A stretch of 64,000 nt of DNA from Amaranthus tricolor. Taxonomy: Eukaryota > Streptophyta > Magnoliopsida > Caryophyllales > Amaranthaceae. This document shows, in pieces, positions 47,438 through 58,955 of the stretch. The stretch spans positions 25,360,647-25,424,646 of the forward strand of contig NC_080057.1 in the NCBI RefSeq assembly GCF_026212465.1, given 5' to 3'. The notes below the pieces were generated by a model. The model did not search any database and was not told where the DNA came from. It saw only the letters and a program-made list of their open reading frames with translations. Every line of letters starts with the position of its first letter. The stretch's first letter is position 1. A program made the translations under genes and the position numbers.

Positions 47438-50152
47438 TTACCAGTGATCTTTACATGAGCATTTTCCATCACAGAAATAGTGAAAACCTGAAGAGTCCCT
47501 AACACGAATTTCTCTTCGAGTGACTCTCGAAACGTACTTGAAGAAGTTATGGCAATCGCCACATAACACGACATTCTTCATAACTCGAATAGATTTTCCA
47601 GGCCGGGTTTTCAAAAGGCCATACGTTACCGCTAGTTTTGCACTATGATAGAACAAGAAATCTTTCTTCTGGTGCTCCTCTACTTCATGAAGAACAAAAC
47701 TTGTATCAGGCTTATACCCAGCTTTTAAGCATTCTAAGATCAAGATTCCTAATCCTCGATGGATGTCTTTCGATTGGGAATGAGTCCTATCTCGGGTATA
47801 AAACGAATGAACTTTGTTTTGATGAACTATCCAACTACGTGAAGGATGTTTTCTAAGACCTTGCCTCCTCATTTCCTCTCTAACCATCTCGGAGCAATGC
47901 CATCTACCAGACGCAGAGAACAAATTTGATACGAGCACAAACGTAGAAGGATCATCGGGCTGCATAGCCAGTATGCGTTTTGCTGTCCTTTTCCCAATCT
48001 CAGGGTTCGAATGAATTTCACTACGATGAAGCAAAGCTCGCCAAACCGAGATTTTTGGCTCAAACAACATCTTAGATATCATATCCTCAGCCTCATCTAA
48101 ACAACCCCATGTTCCTAAAACGTTCACAAACGCCGCATAATGATCAGAAGTAGGTTCGATATCATATACACTACTCATCGAGAAAAACAATCTCCGACAA
48201 TCATCTAGCATATTCGACTTGGTATGCCTATACGACGAAATAATTAAAAGAAGGGTGATCGGGTCTGGTCTTATATGTGTGTTCTTCATCCTCAACCAAA
48301 CAGACAACACCTCATCACCCTGCCTTAGAAGAAGGTAACCAGAAATCAAACAATTCCATGACACTACATCATGTAAGGGCAAAAGTTCAAAAACCCTCCG
48401 AGCATTTTCAATGTAACCGCACTTCGAGTACATACTAATGACAGCATTTCCCAATCCTAAATCATGAAAATGCCCTGATTTTATGGCGTGACAATACATT
48501 TGCTCACCCATTTCATATAAACCTAGAGTCCCACAAATACCAAGTACTGTAGTTGCTGTAACTTCATCAACTTCTAAAGCTTCTTCGGATTGCCCCCATT
48601 GGAACAGTATCATAGCTTCTTCTGGCAGCGCGTTACGAGCAAAGCCAGAAATCAGGGAAGTCCATTTTATGGGTAGGTATTGGTCGGATTGGCTTCGATG
48701 AAACATCTTTTGAGCGTCTGCGATTTTCCCACACCTTGTGCACATATCAAGTAAAGCTACTTCTATACAAGAATTGGTTGTAAAGCCAAATTTGATCACA
48801 AACCCATGTATTTGTTCACTAATATTCTTTACCCCAAGCAAGCTACAAGCACTAATAACACTTGTTAGTGTGTATTCTGTTAATTCGACACCATTATTAA
48901 CCATATCACAGAACAAAGATAAAGCTTCTAAACCCTTATAATTCGAACAAAGCCCCGCCAATACAGCATTGAAAGAAATAGCATTTTTCTCAGACATGTT
49001 ATCGAATATTTCTAACGCTGAATCAACCATTCCGAAGTCCATCAAGGTGGTAATCATACTCGTCCAAGAAATAACATCCTTGATAGGCATTCTCTCAAAC
49101 AAAGTTAACGCATCTTTGGCAGTGCCACATTTTGTGTAAAACCCAATAAGAGAATTAGTGACACTCAAATTATTACCAAAGCCTATCTTAATTGCATAAG
49201 CATGAATTTCTCTACCCAAGAGCCTAGAAGAGCAACTAGCACAAGCACTAACAAGGCTCGAAAGAGTAAATTGGCTAGCTCTAAACCCATCAATTCTAAG
49301 CATCTCATGGAACAATTCAAAAGCTCTGTCATACATCTCTTCACTAACAAAACTAGCAATGATAGTATTCCAGGATGCAATATCTCTTTCAGACATTTCA
49401 TCGAACACCTGAAGTGCATAATCTAACTCACCACATTTGCCGTATAATTTCATAAGAGAATTTGCAACATACGTTGAAAACAAATAACCAAATTTAACAA
49501 TCAAAGAATGAATTTGAAACCCTAATTGAAACTCATAAATTCTGCTGCAAGCAGTTAAAAAAGCAACAAAAGTGAACTCATTAGGTTCAATACCTCTCAT
49601 TCTCATCCTCATAAACATCTCAATAGCCTCAAATTCATACCCAGATTTTGCAAACCCGGAAATAATAACAGTGTAAGAGACAACATCAGGATGGGAAATT
49701 TCGGAAAACACATTATAAGCATCATAGAGAAAACCCAGTTTGAGATAAGCAGTAATTAAGGAATTAAGCAAGTAATTATCCTCCTCAAACTTCAAAATCA
49801 AGGAATGAACAGCTCTTGCAAGCTCAACATCCTTGTAATGAACAGACAATTGAAGCAATTCAAGACACTTATGGTAGATAAAGTTTGCATCATTTGATGA
49901 AAAGGAGTGTTCGGAGGAATCAGAAGAAGAATAGGGGTGATGCGTTTGTTGGGAAACAGGGGAGATTGGTGGGTTTGTAAGGAATCTCGCAGCAGAAGCT
50001 GAGATAAAATGGTAGTTGTGGTGGTAGTATGGATTGAAATTTGAGAGAGAAATGGAGGAATGATGAAATGGTTTGATAGGGAAGTGAAAAGGAGGATGAT
50101 GGAAGAGAAGAGGTTGAGGAAGAAGAGAAGAGAGATGGAAGCTTGACGCCAT
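47438..50152 (-). CDS. EMB175: PPR-DYW protein, EMB175-like, plastid, 904 aa
   Basis: An intronless frame of 904 codons. The N-terminus is Ser/Pro/His-rich with few acids, fitting a plastid transit peptide. A PLS-type PPR array follows (WNTIIASFVSEEMYDRAF, SWTSMITTLMDFGMVDSA), then E and E+ regions and a C-terminal DYW domain ending CSCKDHW. From memory it matches Arabidopsis EMB175 (At5g03800, about 896 aa) throughout, including MVDSALEIF, LTEYTLTSVISAC, LDMCTRCGKIADA and GTLGLYEMGEQM. EMB175 is needed for embryo development past the globular stage. In DYW proteins the domain is a cytidine deaminase with an HxE and CxxC zinc site. Here CGDC is present, but the HSE motif reads HSA (His836, Ala838), so editing activity by this protein alone is unlikely. 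Confidence 0.93.
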   Translation of the reverse strand: MASSFHLSSLLPQPLLFHHPPFHFPIKPFHHSSISLSNFNPYYHHNYHFISASAARFLTNPPISPVSQQTHHPYSSSDSSEHSFSSNDANFIYHKCLELLQLSVHYKDVELARAVHSLILKFEEDNYLLNSLITAYLKLGFLYDAYNVFSEISHPDVVSYTVIISGFAKSGYEFEAIEMFMRMRMRGIEPNEFTFVAFLTACSRIYEFQLGFQIHSLIVKFGYLFSTYVANSLMKLYGKCGELDYALQVFDEMSERDIASWNTIIASFVSEEMYDRAFELFHEMLRIDGFRASQFTLSSLVSACASCSSRLLGREIHAYAIKIGFGNNLSVTNSLIGFYTKCGTAKDALTLFERMPIKDVISWTSMITTLMDFGMVDSALEIFDNMSEKNAISFNAVLAGLCSNYKGLEALSLFCDMVNNGVELTEYTLTSVISACSLLGVKNISEQIHGFVIKFGFTTNSCIEVALLDMCTRCGKIADAQKMFHRSQSDQYLPIKWTSLISGFARNALPEEAMILFQWGQSEEALEVDEVTATTVLGICGTLGLYEMGEQMYCHAIKSGHFHDLGLGNAVISMYSKCGYIENARRVFELLPLHDVVSWNCLISGYLLLRQGDEVLSVWLRMKNTHIRPDPITLLLIISSYRHTKSNMLDDCRRLFFSMSSVYDIEPTSDHYAAFVNVLGTWGCLDEAEDMISKMLFEPKISVWRALLHRSEIHSNPEIGKRTAKRILAMQPDDPSTFVLVSNLFSASGRWHCSEMVREEMRRQGLRKHPSRSWIVHQNKVHSFYTRDRTHSQSKDIHRGLGILILECLKAGYKPDTSFVLHEVEEHQKKDFLFYHSAKLAVTYGLLKTRPGKSIRVMKNVVLCGDCHNFFKYVSRVTRREIRVRDSSGFHYFCDGKCSCKDHW

Positions 50153-51063
50153 TAATGGCGGGAACCATAGCCTCTTGATGTTTTAATGGAGGGTCGTGAA
50201 GTTATGATAGTTTTTGTGTTATCCTGTTTAGTAGACAATCCTCATGAGTCATTCTTCCTCAACAAATGGTTGTTGACTGTATCATTTTAGTTAATTTATT
50301 TGACTAAGTAAGAGTAATGATTTTTTTTTTTAGGATTTCTAAGCCAGTTATATAAGCAATTGTTTCTTACAGAAAAATAAATTAATAAGACAAAAATTAT
50401 TGAAAAAATCTAATAAAATTTTAGCTTTAAAATTAACTTTTCAGCTTGTTATTTATGGATGGATACTATAAGAGAGGGTAAATTGTTATATGAACTAGTT
50501 ATAGCGTTTTTCAAATCTTTTACGGAATCAGAGACTTGAACTTGTAAAGCATAAATGAAAGGGACAAAATATTTTACGTGAAAACCTTATAGGCCTAAAT
50601 AGAAGGACAAACTACGATCCCTCGAGATTCTAAATTCTCTACTATGCTTCAGACAATTCGTTACAATTACATAAAACAAACAAAACTACGCCACCAATTC
50701 TCTTTCTCTCGCTTCTTACAAAGCTCACTTTCTCTCAGCTTCACTCAAACTATCACGAGTCACTGGCCTCCTATTAAGTTCCTCTCCAAACTTACCTTGT
50801 TCCCAGTCTCCAGCTTCGAGACGCAGCCATCTTGAACTTAAACTCTAAGTTCTCAGCTTTTTTGTGTGAATTCACTCAAATTCCTCTTCTCCAAATTACA
50901 AAAGTTCACTCAAACTTTCTACACTTCTCTCGAAGTACAAACTCATCGTTGGATGAGCATAAAACTCTGCATAATGAAATTTTAGAATATTTTAATATAT
51001 TTGTGAAACAGAACATACCATTACATGACAGGAACTTTAGGAATATACTTCAAACATGTATTT

Positions 51064-51217
51064 AGGATATTACGTGAAACTCAATATTTATAAAGTCCAT
51101 CCTTTAATGAAATAAACACTCTTGAGGAGTGAATTTATTTAGGATATTACGTGAAACTCAATATTTACAAAGCCCATCCTTTAATGAAATAAACACTCTT
51201 GAGGAGTGAATACCCCA
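51064..51217. repeat. Tandem duplication, two units of 77 bp
   Basis: Units start at 51064 and 51141. Both carry AGGATATTACGTGAAACTCA and AATAAACACTCTTGAGGAGT, with only a few differences. Confidence 0.85.
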
Positions 51218-51539
51218 TGGTAGAGTTGTGGAGACTCACATTCTAATTGATTAAAGGAAGTCTTTATATAAGAATGAGAAAAACTATTTTCGGCAAGTTA
51301 ACTTCCCACTACTTCTCATTAGTTATATAACTTCCATGACCCTTATATTTAGGAAAGTGAAAATATAATGTCAGTTAATTAATTCCCCTTAACACCCATC
51401 TTCCTAAATTTAAGGGTGGTGTTTATGACTTTTACTTTTCCAATAACCGCTTTTTAATTTACGTAAAACATAATTTTGTTTTGATTAAGTCTAGTATAGA
51501 CTTAGTCCACACTAATATTAGTGTGGACCAACATTTATC

Positions 51540-51880
51540 TCTCCTTTTTCACTCAATTTCACTCTTTCACTCCATTCCACTCCATTCCACTCCACTCTTA
51601 TACTCTTATACTTCACTCCATTCCACTCCACTCCACTCCACTCTACTCTTCTCTTATACTCTTACACTCCACTCTACTCTTAAAAAATTATAAAAATTAA
51701 AAAAATAAAAATTTAAAAACTTAAAAATTAAAAATTAAAATTAAAATTTTAAAAACTAAAAATTAAAAAATTAAAAAATTAAAAATTAAAAAAGTAAAAA
51801 AAATAAAAATTTAAAAAATTTAAAAACTTAAAATTAAAAAACGAAAATTAAAACTAAAAAATTAAAAAAAATAAAGTTCA
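51540..51880. repeat. Simple-sequence tract (CACTCCATTC, then A/T-rich)
   Basis: 51540-51678 is built of CACTCCATTCCACTCC-like words with interspersed CTCTTATACT. It runs straight into about 200 bp of AAAATTAAAA-like sequence. Confidence 0.8.
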
Positions 51881-53357
51881 AATTATTTTTTTCAAAAAGT
51901 TTTTTTCTAGTTATTTTGAAGTATGTAGTAAAAAGTAAAGAGGGTGAAGAGAGTATAAAATATTTAATAAGATATATTAATATAAAACAATTATATGAAA
52001 TAGCTATTAAAAAGATGAGATATTTTCTCGTAAAAAATAGCAAAGTAAAATTAAAATATCTCCATTAAACAAGTCACACGACGCTTCTCTCTAGTGGAGT
52101 AAAATTCTCTTATTTTCACTCCACTTTTTAAGGAATTATTTTACTAAAGGAGTTGATTATTTCAAACAAAAACCTCTAGTAAAATATGGAGTAAAAATCT
52201 CCTATTTTCACTCTACTTTTTAAGAGACGGTTTTTCTAAAGGAATTGATTATTTCAAATAAAAAAACCTCTTAATAAAACGTGGCCTATTTATAGCAAAT
52301 TTTATCTTTTTAACTTTTTATTTAAAAAAATCATTTTAATAATAAATAAATTATTAAATTACTGATTTTTATCATTTTATACTTTATTGTGTTTTACGCA
52401 GATCTGTTAGCCTTATATTCATTAGGGTGTTCCTAAATTGACTTACACTCGTTTTGTTAGGGACAGTGACCTGTTCCTAAACTGACTTATTCCGAGACAG
52501 ATTCTTGTTCCTTCACGTATATTAACATATTCTATGTTTCATCATACTTACATGAAGCCTAGTACACTCATAATTGAATCTTCATCACTCTAGTGATTGT
52601 CTTCGACTCCGAAGCTTCTCTTCAAAATTTCTCAGTTTGACTTTAAGCTTTTAGACTTGATTTCTGGGAACATTGCATTGTCTCTGACTTATCAACACGA
52701 AAACAGCAGACTATTAGCTAGGAACAATAGACCTCTTGTCTACCCTTTAACATTTTCAACAAATTTCAGCTTTTCTAGACATCACATATTATCACAACTT
52801 CCTTGACCAAGTCTTTACATACTCTCATCAACGATCCTACTCCAGATCAGATATCTTTCCTGTACGATATCTTAAAAACAAACTGTTCATTTATTTTGTT
52901 GTATGTTTTAAAATAACTCTTCAAGTTATTGATGTTTTTGAGAACTTTTATATTCATAACCTATAACTTGTTCATGCACACCTTAACACACGTTAGTTTG
53001 ATAATCATCATTTATTTATTATCATAAAAATCAATCATAACTCAACACAGCTGACTAAAAAGTCACACATTGCTTTTATGAGCAATTAAAATGCGAACAA
53101 TCAAAAAAAAAAATCAAAAGTTACATAAAAATCATTTATAAAACAACCTCAAACTTTACACACGTTGATTTTTATTTTTATTATAGAATAAAATATTTTA
53201 GTATACACCATTATTCAGGTCAAATTACCAAATTTCGACTAAATTAACCCCATTGACATTGACTATCCGATCTACCTCTAATCTCTAATTTTTTATTTCA
53301 TTAAAAAAACCGCAAACAACCCACCCCCCCCCCCCCCTCCTACCACCGTTTATACTA

Positions 53358-54005
53358 GGGGTATTCAAAAATATTCGATCTGAATTATCCGACCAGGAAT
53401 ATCCGGTATCCAGTTTTTATAAACCGGATAAATTACTCGATTTTTGAATATCGGATAATTCAAATCGGGTATCCAGTTTTTAAAACGGATACCGAATCCG
53501 GGTCAACGTATTGACAAAACCGGGTATTCGGATATCCGATTTTTTACTTTTTTATTATTTTTATTTTTAAAATATACAAATATTTTTTTATAAATTTTTT
53601 TGTTTTGGTTGTTAAATTAACTAATAATAACAATTCTCAATTATAACTAAATTGTATAATTAATTTATGGTTAATTAATTTAGACTTTTGAAAATCCAAT
53701 CATATTTCCAAAATGATTTGTATTCTAAGTTTAAATAATAAGCTTTATTTTTGAAATTGTTTAAAAAAAGCTAGAAAGCGAAGTGAGCTTAAATAGTTAT
53801 GTGAAAAATTCGTAAAATTATTTAAAAAAAGACAAAAAAATAATAAGTTGAAAATCCGGTATCCAATCCGGATTAAACCGGATATCCAGCTTCTGGGTAT
53901 CCGATTTTTTTAGACCGGAACCGGATAGTGATTTTCACTATTCAAAAAACCGGGTATCCGGAGTTCCGGATTCGGGTTGATTCAGTATTCGGTTTTGAAC
54001 ACCCC
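53358..54005. mobile_element. Foldback MITE-like element with TA flanks, 648 bp
   Basis: The ends are GGGGTATTCAAAA and, from the right, GGGGTGTTCAAAA, each bordered by TA (53356-53357 and 54006-54007). That fits a TA target duplication as in Tc1/mariner-like elements. The interior is crowded with inverted GGTATCCGG/CCGGATATCC words, so a single strand could fold extensively. No transposase is present. Confidence 0.7.
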
Positions 54006-54368
54006 TAATTTAAACTACCTAATCTCTCTCCCGTAAAACCTCCCTCCCTAACGACTTTCCACTAGTTGTTGGAAAATAATCTACATGTGATCACTGATCC
54101 CACGGCAAAGAATTATATCAGAGAGATTGACTAACATATATATACTTGATAGACTATTGTTCCTAATATCAATTGATTTACTTTAAGAACAAAACCTTAT
54201 TAAATTTGTGTATAATCAACTCTTAATTTTATGATGTATAACTCCAATAAGAAATTTTACAATAAATCATAATATCAAATCCGACAATTTCCGACAACCG
54301 AAAACAAAATGCTAGCTCGGTCACTCTCTCAAAGAATAAAGAGCATAATAAAGAGATTATATATTTCT

Positions 54369-54484
54369 CATGCATGGATTTAACGTCGTGTCATCTCCTC
54401 ATCACTCTCTCCCCTACACGTGTCCACAGCAGTAAATCTTTTGGCACGCGTCACATCCTCCCTTCCTTACCTTTTCCTATATTT
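54369..54484 (+). promoter_or_regulatory. Seed/ABA-type promoter motifs of the LEA gene
   Basis: An RY motif CATGCATG lies at 54369-54376. A G-box/ABRE ACACGTGTC lies at 54416-54424. A CE3-like CACGCGTCA lies at 54445-54453. A TATA-like TATATTT lies at 54478-54484, 107 bp before the ATG. RY elements bind B3 factors such as ABI3/FUS3, and ABREs bind bZIPs such as ABI5. The cluster fits maturation-stage, ABA-dependent expression, inferred from motifs only. Confidence 0.7.
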
Positions 54485-54590
54485 CTTCTCTTCAACACAA
54501 CAAGAAGAATATTGCATAGTAGAAGCCAAGATCAGCAACATTATCTTGATACAAAAATTGTGATCTAACGTACCGAAATTCACGGTTAAT

Positions 54591-57500
54591 ATGGCTAGCA
54601 GAAAGGAAGAGAGAGCAGAGGGGGCAGCAAGATATGCTGCCGACGAAATCAAATCTGCAAGGGAAGATAGACAAGCCCAGAAACAGGCCCAACAACGTCA
54701 CAAAGATTACCAACAGCATGGGTTTACTGAAGAAACCCACCAACAACAAACTAAGCCTGGGATTATCTCTTCTGTGGTTGGTGCCTTAGGTATTAATTAA
54801 AGTTAATAATAATTAATAATGCATCATCTCAATACTATTTTCAACTACTCCTAAAGACAGTCTTTAAAAGAGACGATCTTAAAATAAGTAGTCTATATTT
54901 TTATTTTTTTTAGTTTGTATTAATTATGTTATTTAGTCCATATATCTTATGTCTTTGTGTACAATGTTTAGATTTTCTACTTATACTATATGAGATCGTC
55001 TTATCGTAATCAGATAAATTTATATGATGAGTCTATAAAACGTAATCGGTTTAAAATCGTGAATGGTCACGTTAACATCATAAGTGATCATTATACTATA
55101 TGAGATCGTCTTATCGTTAAAAAGTAATTAATTTAAAATTGTGCATGGTCAGTTAACATCATAAGTGATCATTTTAGTACAATAAATATACAAGATTAGC
55201 CTAATTTCACTAGTTGTCGTTTTTTATATAAATAGCGAGAGTATTAATAATAGAAAATTGGTGTAATTGTAGTAGGATAATATTTAGACTAGTTTAATAA
55301 TCATGTTTGATGTTACTTTAATCTTCTAATTTTCATTAATTAGTCATAAAATACATTTTGAATCATTACGTTGGTATTAAATGGAAATAAAAATGCATTG
55401 TCAATTTTTTTTTTTCTCAAATAGACATAAATATTTGAAATTCAAATGATTATAAAAATATATTGTCAAGTTTTAATTTATACTATATATCAAACACAAA
55501 TTAGTATTAATCTTTTTTTTCTGAAAGTTTGTTGCTAAAATATTTATCAAATAAATATTTGAAATTCAAGTAATTATAAAAATATATTGTCAAGTTTTAA
55601 TTTATACTATATATCAATTACAAAATAGTATTAATCTTTTTTTTTTTCTGAATGTTATCAAAATATTTATCAAATAAATATTTGAAATTCAAGTAATTAT
55701 AAAAATATATTGTCAAGTTTTAGCTTATATACAAATTAGTAATCGTTTTTTTATAAGTGTGTTCATAATTTTTGTTTATTCACATCAAATTATTTATTAA
55801 TGTCATAATTGAACTTTTTATCTTTTTTTATAGAAGTGTCTCAGTGTTTCACCAAAATATAAAGGTCAAAACATATTCATATTTTGGTGGCTATAAATCG
55901 CAAAATAAGAAACATTAACACTAAATTTTAAGGATGTAATTAATATTTGATTATTAACACTAAATTTTAAGGATGTAATTAATATTTGATTTTATTATCT
56001 TCAATTCAAGGAAGCACGTATGAACACGCTAAGGAAGCCGTGACAGGCAAAACCCATGACGCAGCCGAGAAGACAAAAGACGCGGCGGCGGCCACATCGG
56101 AGAAAATGAAGGAGAGTCACGACATTGCGGCTATCCGCGCAAAGGAGGCGGCGGACCGCGCCAGAGAAGGAAGAGACAATACTGCTGAAAGTTTAAGACA
56201 GACCAAAGATTACACTGCCGAGAAAACCAAGGATGCGGCCGGTTATGTTGCGGATAAAGCTAAGCAAGCTAAAGACACAACAATGGAGAAAGCAGGGGAG
56301 GCAAAGGATTACACTGCCGACAAAGCTAAGCAAGCGAAAGATGCGACGGTGGAGAAGGCGGGGCAGGCTAGGGATTATACGGTCGAGAAGGCGAGGCAGG
56401 CGGCGGATGAGACGGAGGAGATGAAGGATTATACGGTGGAGAAGACGAGAGAAGGGAAGGATGCGAGTGTTAGTAGGTTGGGTGAGTTGAAAGATTCGGC
56501 GGCGGATGTTGCGAAGAAGGCAATGGGGTTCTTGTCTGGGAAGAAAGATGAGACGGCTGAGGCGGTGAAGGAGAGAGGGAGAGAAGCTATGGATTATGTT
56601 AAGGATACCGAGGAAGCTCAGGTAACAGTTAACACCGTTTGATAGTATATTTTTATAATATTAAATTATATGTTTATAATTCGGGAAATTATTATTCCCG
56701 AGTTAATTAAATTTTTTTATTATAGTAATTATTGATCATCTTACCATTATAACTTTTTAATTTTTTTGGTCTAAAATCGTTAATTTTTTTTAAATTGAAA
56801 GACAAATTGAAAAAGAAAAAATTAGAAAAAAATTAATTAAATTTTTTTATCTTATTGAGCGTCTTACCATCATAACTTTTTAATTTTTTCGTCTAAAATC
56901 AATCAAATTGAATAAGAAAAAATTAGAAAAAAGTTCAACAATTTTTGGACGGTAAACATTTAAAAAAGTTAATGGTTTATCATTGATAATAAAAAAGTTA
57001 TGGTGTATCATTGATAATAAAAGAAATTTAGGGGTACTAAAACTTTGAGGTACCATTCATAATTTTTTTTATAATTTTTAGATTTATATATAATCTAATA
57101 TATAAATAATTTAAATAATATATTAGTAAAAAGTAGTTAAATATTGTAAATATAACATAAAATTATTATTTATATATTAATTGTAAAGAATGATTATTAA
57201 AGGATGACATTACAGGATTTGTACAAAGATACAGAAGACAAAGCAAGAAGAAGAATGGAGGAAATGAGGTTAGAAAAGCTTAGAGAAAAAGGGTATGATG
57301 TAGAAGATGAAGCTGCTGAAAGAAGTAGAGCTGATCGTGAAGCTGCTGCACTAAGGTAAAATTAACCGTTAAATTGACAATTTCTGCAGGGATTTTTGGA
57401 TTGTATTTCTTTGGGTTATGAAGTGTAGACACCTCGTGTTTTTTCAAGTTGATTGCTGCTTTCACAATAAATTTAGTCTAATTTAACATGGTATCAGAGT

Positions 57501-58070
57501 CGATATCGATTAAAAAAATTAAAATAGTAGGTTCGAATTGAATGATGTTTTTAACCTTATTAATTGATTGTTGCTTTCTCTCATTGTCATACAGTTTTGG
57601 GATGGTTATGGAGTCGTGTTTTTAGTTAATGTGTCAGCATTCACACTAAGTCCAGTCTAAGTTCAGTCTAATTTAAGAACTTCAATTAGCTATCAGCTAT
57701 TGTATTTGTATATAATAGTTCATATCGAATGATCAGATGTCTTGATAAATTGTTTTTTACTTGAAACAGAGGAGAAGCAGGAAAGAACAACATATTAGGA
57801 GCAATGGGGAACGTAGTCGACGCAGTGAAGAGCAAATTGACTATGCCAAGTGACATGGTGGAGGACAAACGTAGAGCCCAAGGAAGAAGCGGCGAAGACA
57901 AGACAGTAACAGTGACGGTTGAGGAATCTCCACCAGGTGCAGCGGCTGATCTTTTGAAGAATGCTGATCTTCTGAAGAATGCTGATCAGATTACGGGGCA
58001 GAGTTTCACGCCCAATGATGTTGGGCGGATGGGCGAGGAAGGAACCGGGAAGCCTTTTCGTCATCGTTAG
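54591..58070 (+). CDS. Late embryogenesis abundant protein, group 3 (LEA_4), four exons, 416 aa
   Basis: Exons 54591-54789, 56011-56621, 57216-57355 and 57770-58070 join in phase (810 nt, then 441 nt) to 416 aa. The protein is very hydrophilic, with no Trp and little hydrophobic content. Exon 2 holds tandem 11-residue-type repeats of the LEA_4 kind (DYTAEKTKDAAGYVADKAKQ, DYTVEKARQAADETEE), expected to form amphipathic helix on drying. The conserved GSTYEHAKEAVTGKTHDAAE crosses the first splice junction, and the C-terminal part includes NILGAMGNVVDAVKSKL. It resembles ECP63 or seed biotinylated LEA proteins; the exact subgroup is uncertain. LEA proteins protect membranes and proteins in dry seeds. 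Exon 2 is much richer in G and C than the surrounding introns, which carry several tandem duplications. Confidence 0.93.
54976..55175. repeat. Tandem duplication in LEA intron 1, unit about 107 bp
   Basis: Two copies each carry TATACTATATGAGATCGTCT (from about 54980 and 55090) and end with AACATCATAAGTGATCATT. Confidence 0.7.
55431..55745. repeat. Three-copy tandem repeat in LEA intron 1, unit about 122 bp
   Basis: Copies begin near 55431, 55553 and 55677 with AATATTTGAAATTCAA. Each contains AAAAATATATTGTCAAGTTT, and the first two continue into a T run. Confidence 0.8.
55917..55991. repeat. Two-copy 37-bp tandem repeat before LEA exon 2
   Basis: The unit TTAACACTAAATTTTAAGGA followed by TGTAATTAATATTTGATT occurs twice in a row, ending about 20 bp before the exon 2 acceptor. 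Confidence 0.85.
57400..57690. repeat. Dispersed repeat, third (diverged) copy, in LEA intron 3
   Basis: Two partial units related to 42411-42610 in reverse orientation: GGGTTATGAAGTGTAGACAC with CATGGTATCAGAGTC, and a second with GGGATGGTTATGGAGTCGTG. Confidence 0.5.
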
Positions 58071-58955
58071 CTGCCTTTAGTGCATGGTGTTTTGGTGGCT
58101 GTGTAATAAGTTGTTTCTTGGCCCCATACTCATCTTCTATAGTAGTATTTGGTTTATGATGTTGTGTTTTGCATGTTCTGTTTAATTATTATACTTTTGT
58201 ATGTTTGATGCATTTCAAGAAGATAAAAAAGAATACGTTTTCATGATAAGTTCATGTCAAATGTGGTGCATGTTATAGATTACTATGGAGCATACAGGAC
58301 TGTCGATCTTCATGAAAATGAGTTAATCACCGAACAGTTATAACTGTTTGGTATTTCCAACCAAAGAATCTATCTACGATTCCGATCACTAGTTTGTGGT
58401 TGCTGATCGGACTAACAATGGTCGATAATTTCCAATCACTACTTTGGTTGCTCAATAGAAACAACAGAAGACCAACGACAAGTCATTGGTAATGGTCGAT
58501 AAATAGTCGGACATGGGCACATTGTTTGGTCGATTTTTGTATTGGACTAAAAGAGTATTTTGGAGTGTGACACTTCATCTTCTTCATCTCCGCTCATTGA
58601 TGTGCTTCGTAAACTGTAATCCGATCTCATTTGATAGGCAAACTACATCTTAAAAAATTGTTTACTCACTTTATTTAAGGTAAACTCATGAGCTCTCCCT
58701 ATATACATTGATAAAAGCATGGAGCAAACATGAAGTATAACATTAAGAAACAAAACCTAATTACAATCTATCTTAAACTACAAATCTAACAAAAATCATC
58801 CTTTATTATTTTCACAAGGATGATCCGATAAAGTTAAGACATTGACCAACAAATATATTTTCATCAACCAAATTAATTACCAGATTAATTACGAATTTTA
58901 TTCAAGTTTTAAGATTTATATACGAATTCAAAGGAACAAATGAACTCAACTGAGG
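58071..58955. other. Intergenic between convergent LEA and TauE/SafE genes
   Basis: Holds the 3' ends of two convergent genes. I see no coding region or clear repeat. Confidence 0.55.

Larger units (their letters stand above)
50153..54368. other. Intergenic, repeat-rich
   Basis: Contains the promoter of the EMB175-like gene at the left edge, a tandem duplication at 51064-51217, CACTCCATTC simple repeats, AAAATTAAAA low-complexity sequence, a C run near 53322-53337, and a foldback element at 53358-54005. Short frames at 50644-50835 and 50832-51065 have no recognisable domain. Confidence 0.55.

Noticed and set aside
50832..51065. Open frame of 77 codons next to the EMB175-like gene
   Set aside because: Low-complexity composition and no known domain.
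55431..55745. CRISPR-like array
   Set aside because: Direct tandem repeats of about 122 bp without spacers, in a plant intron; not CRISPR.
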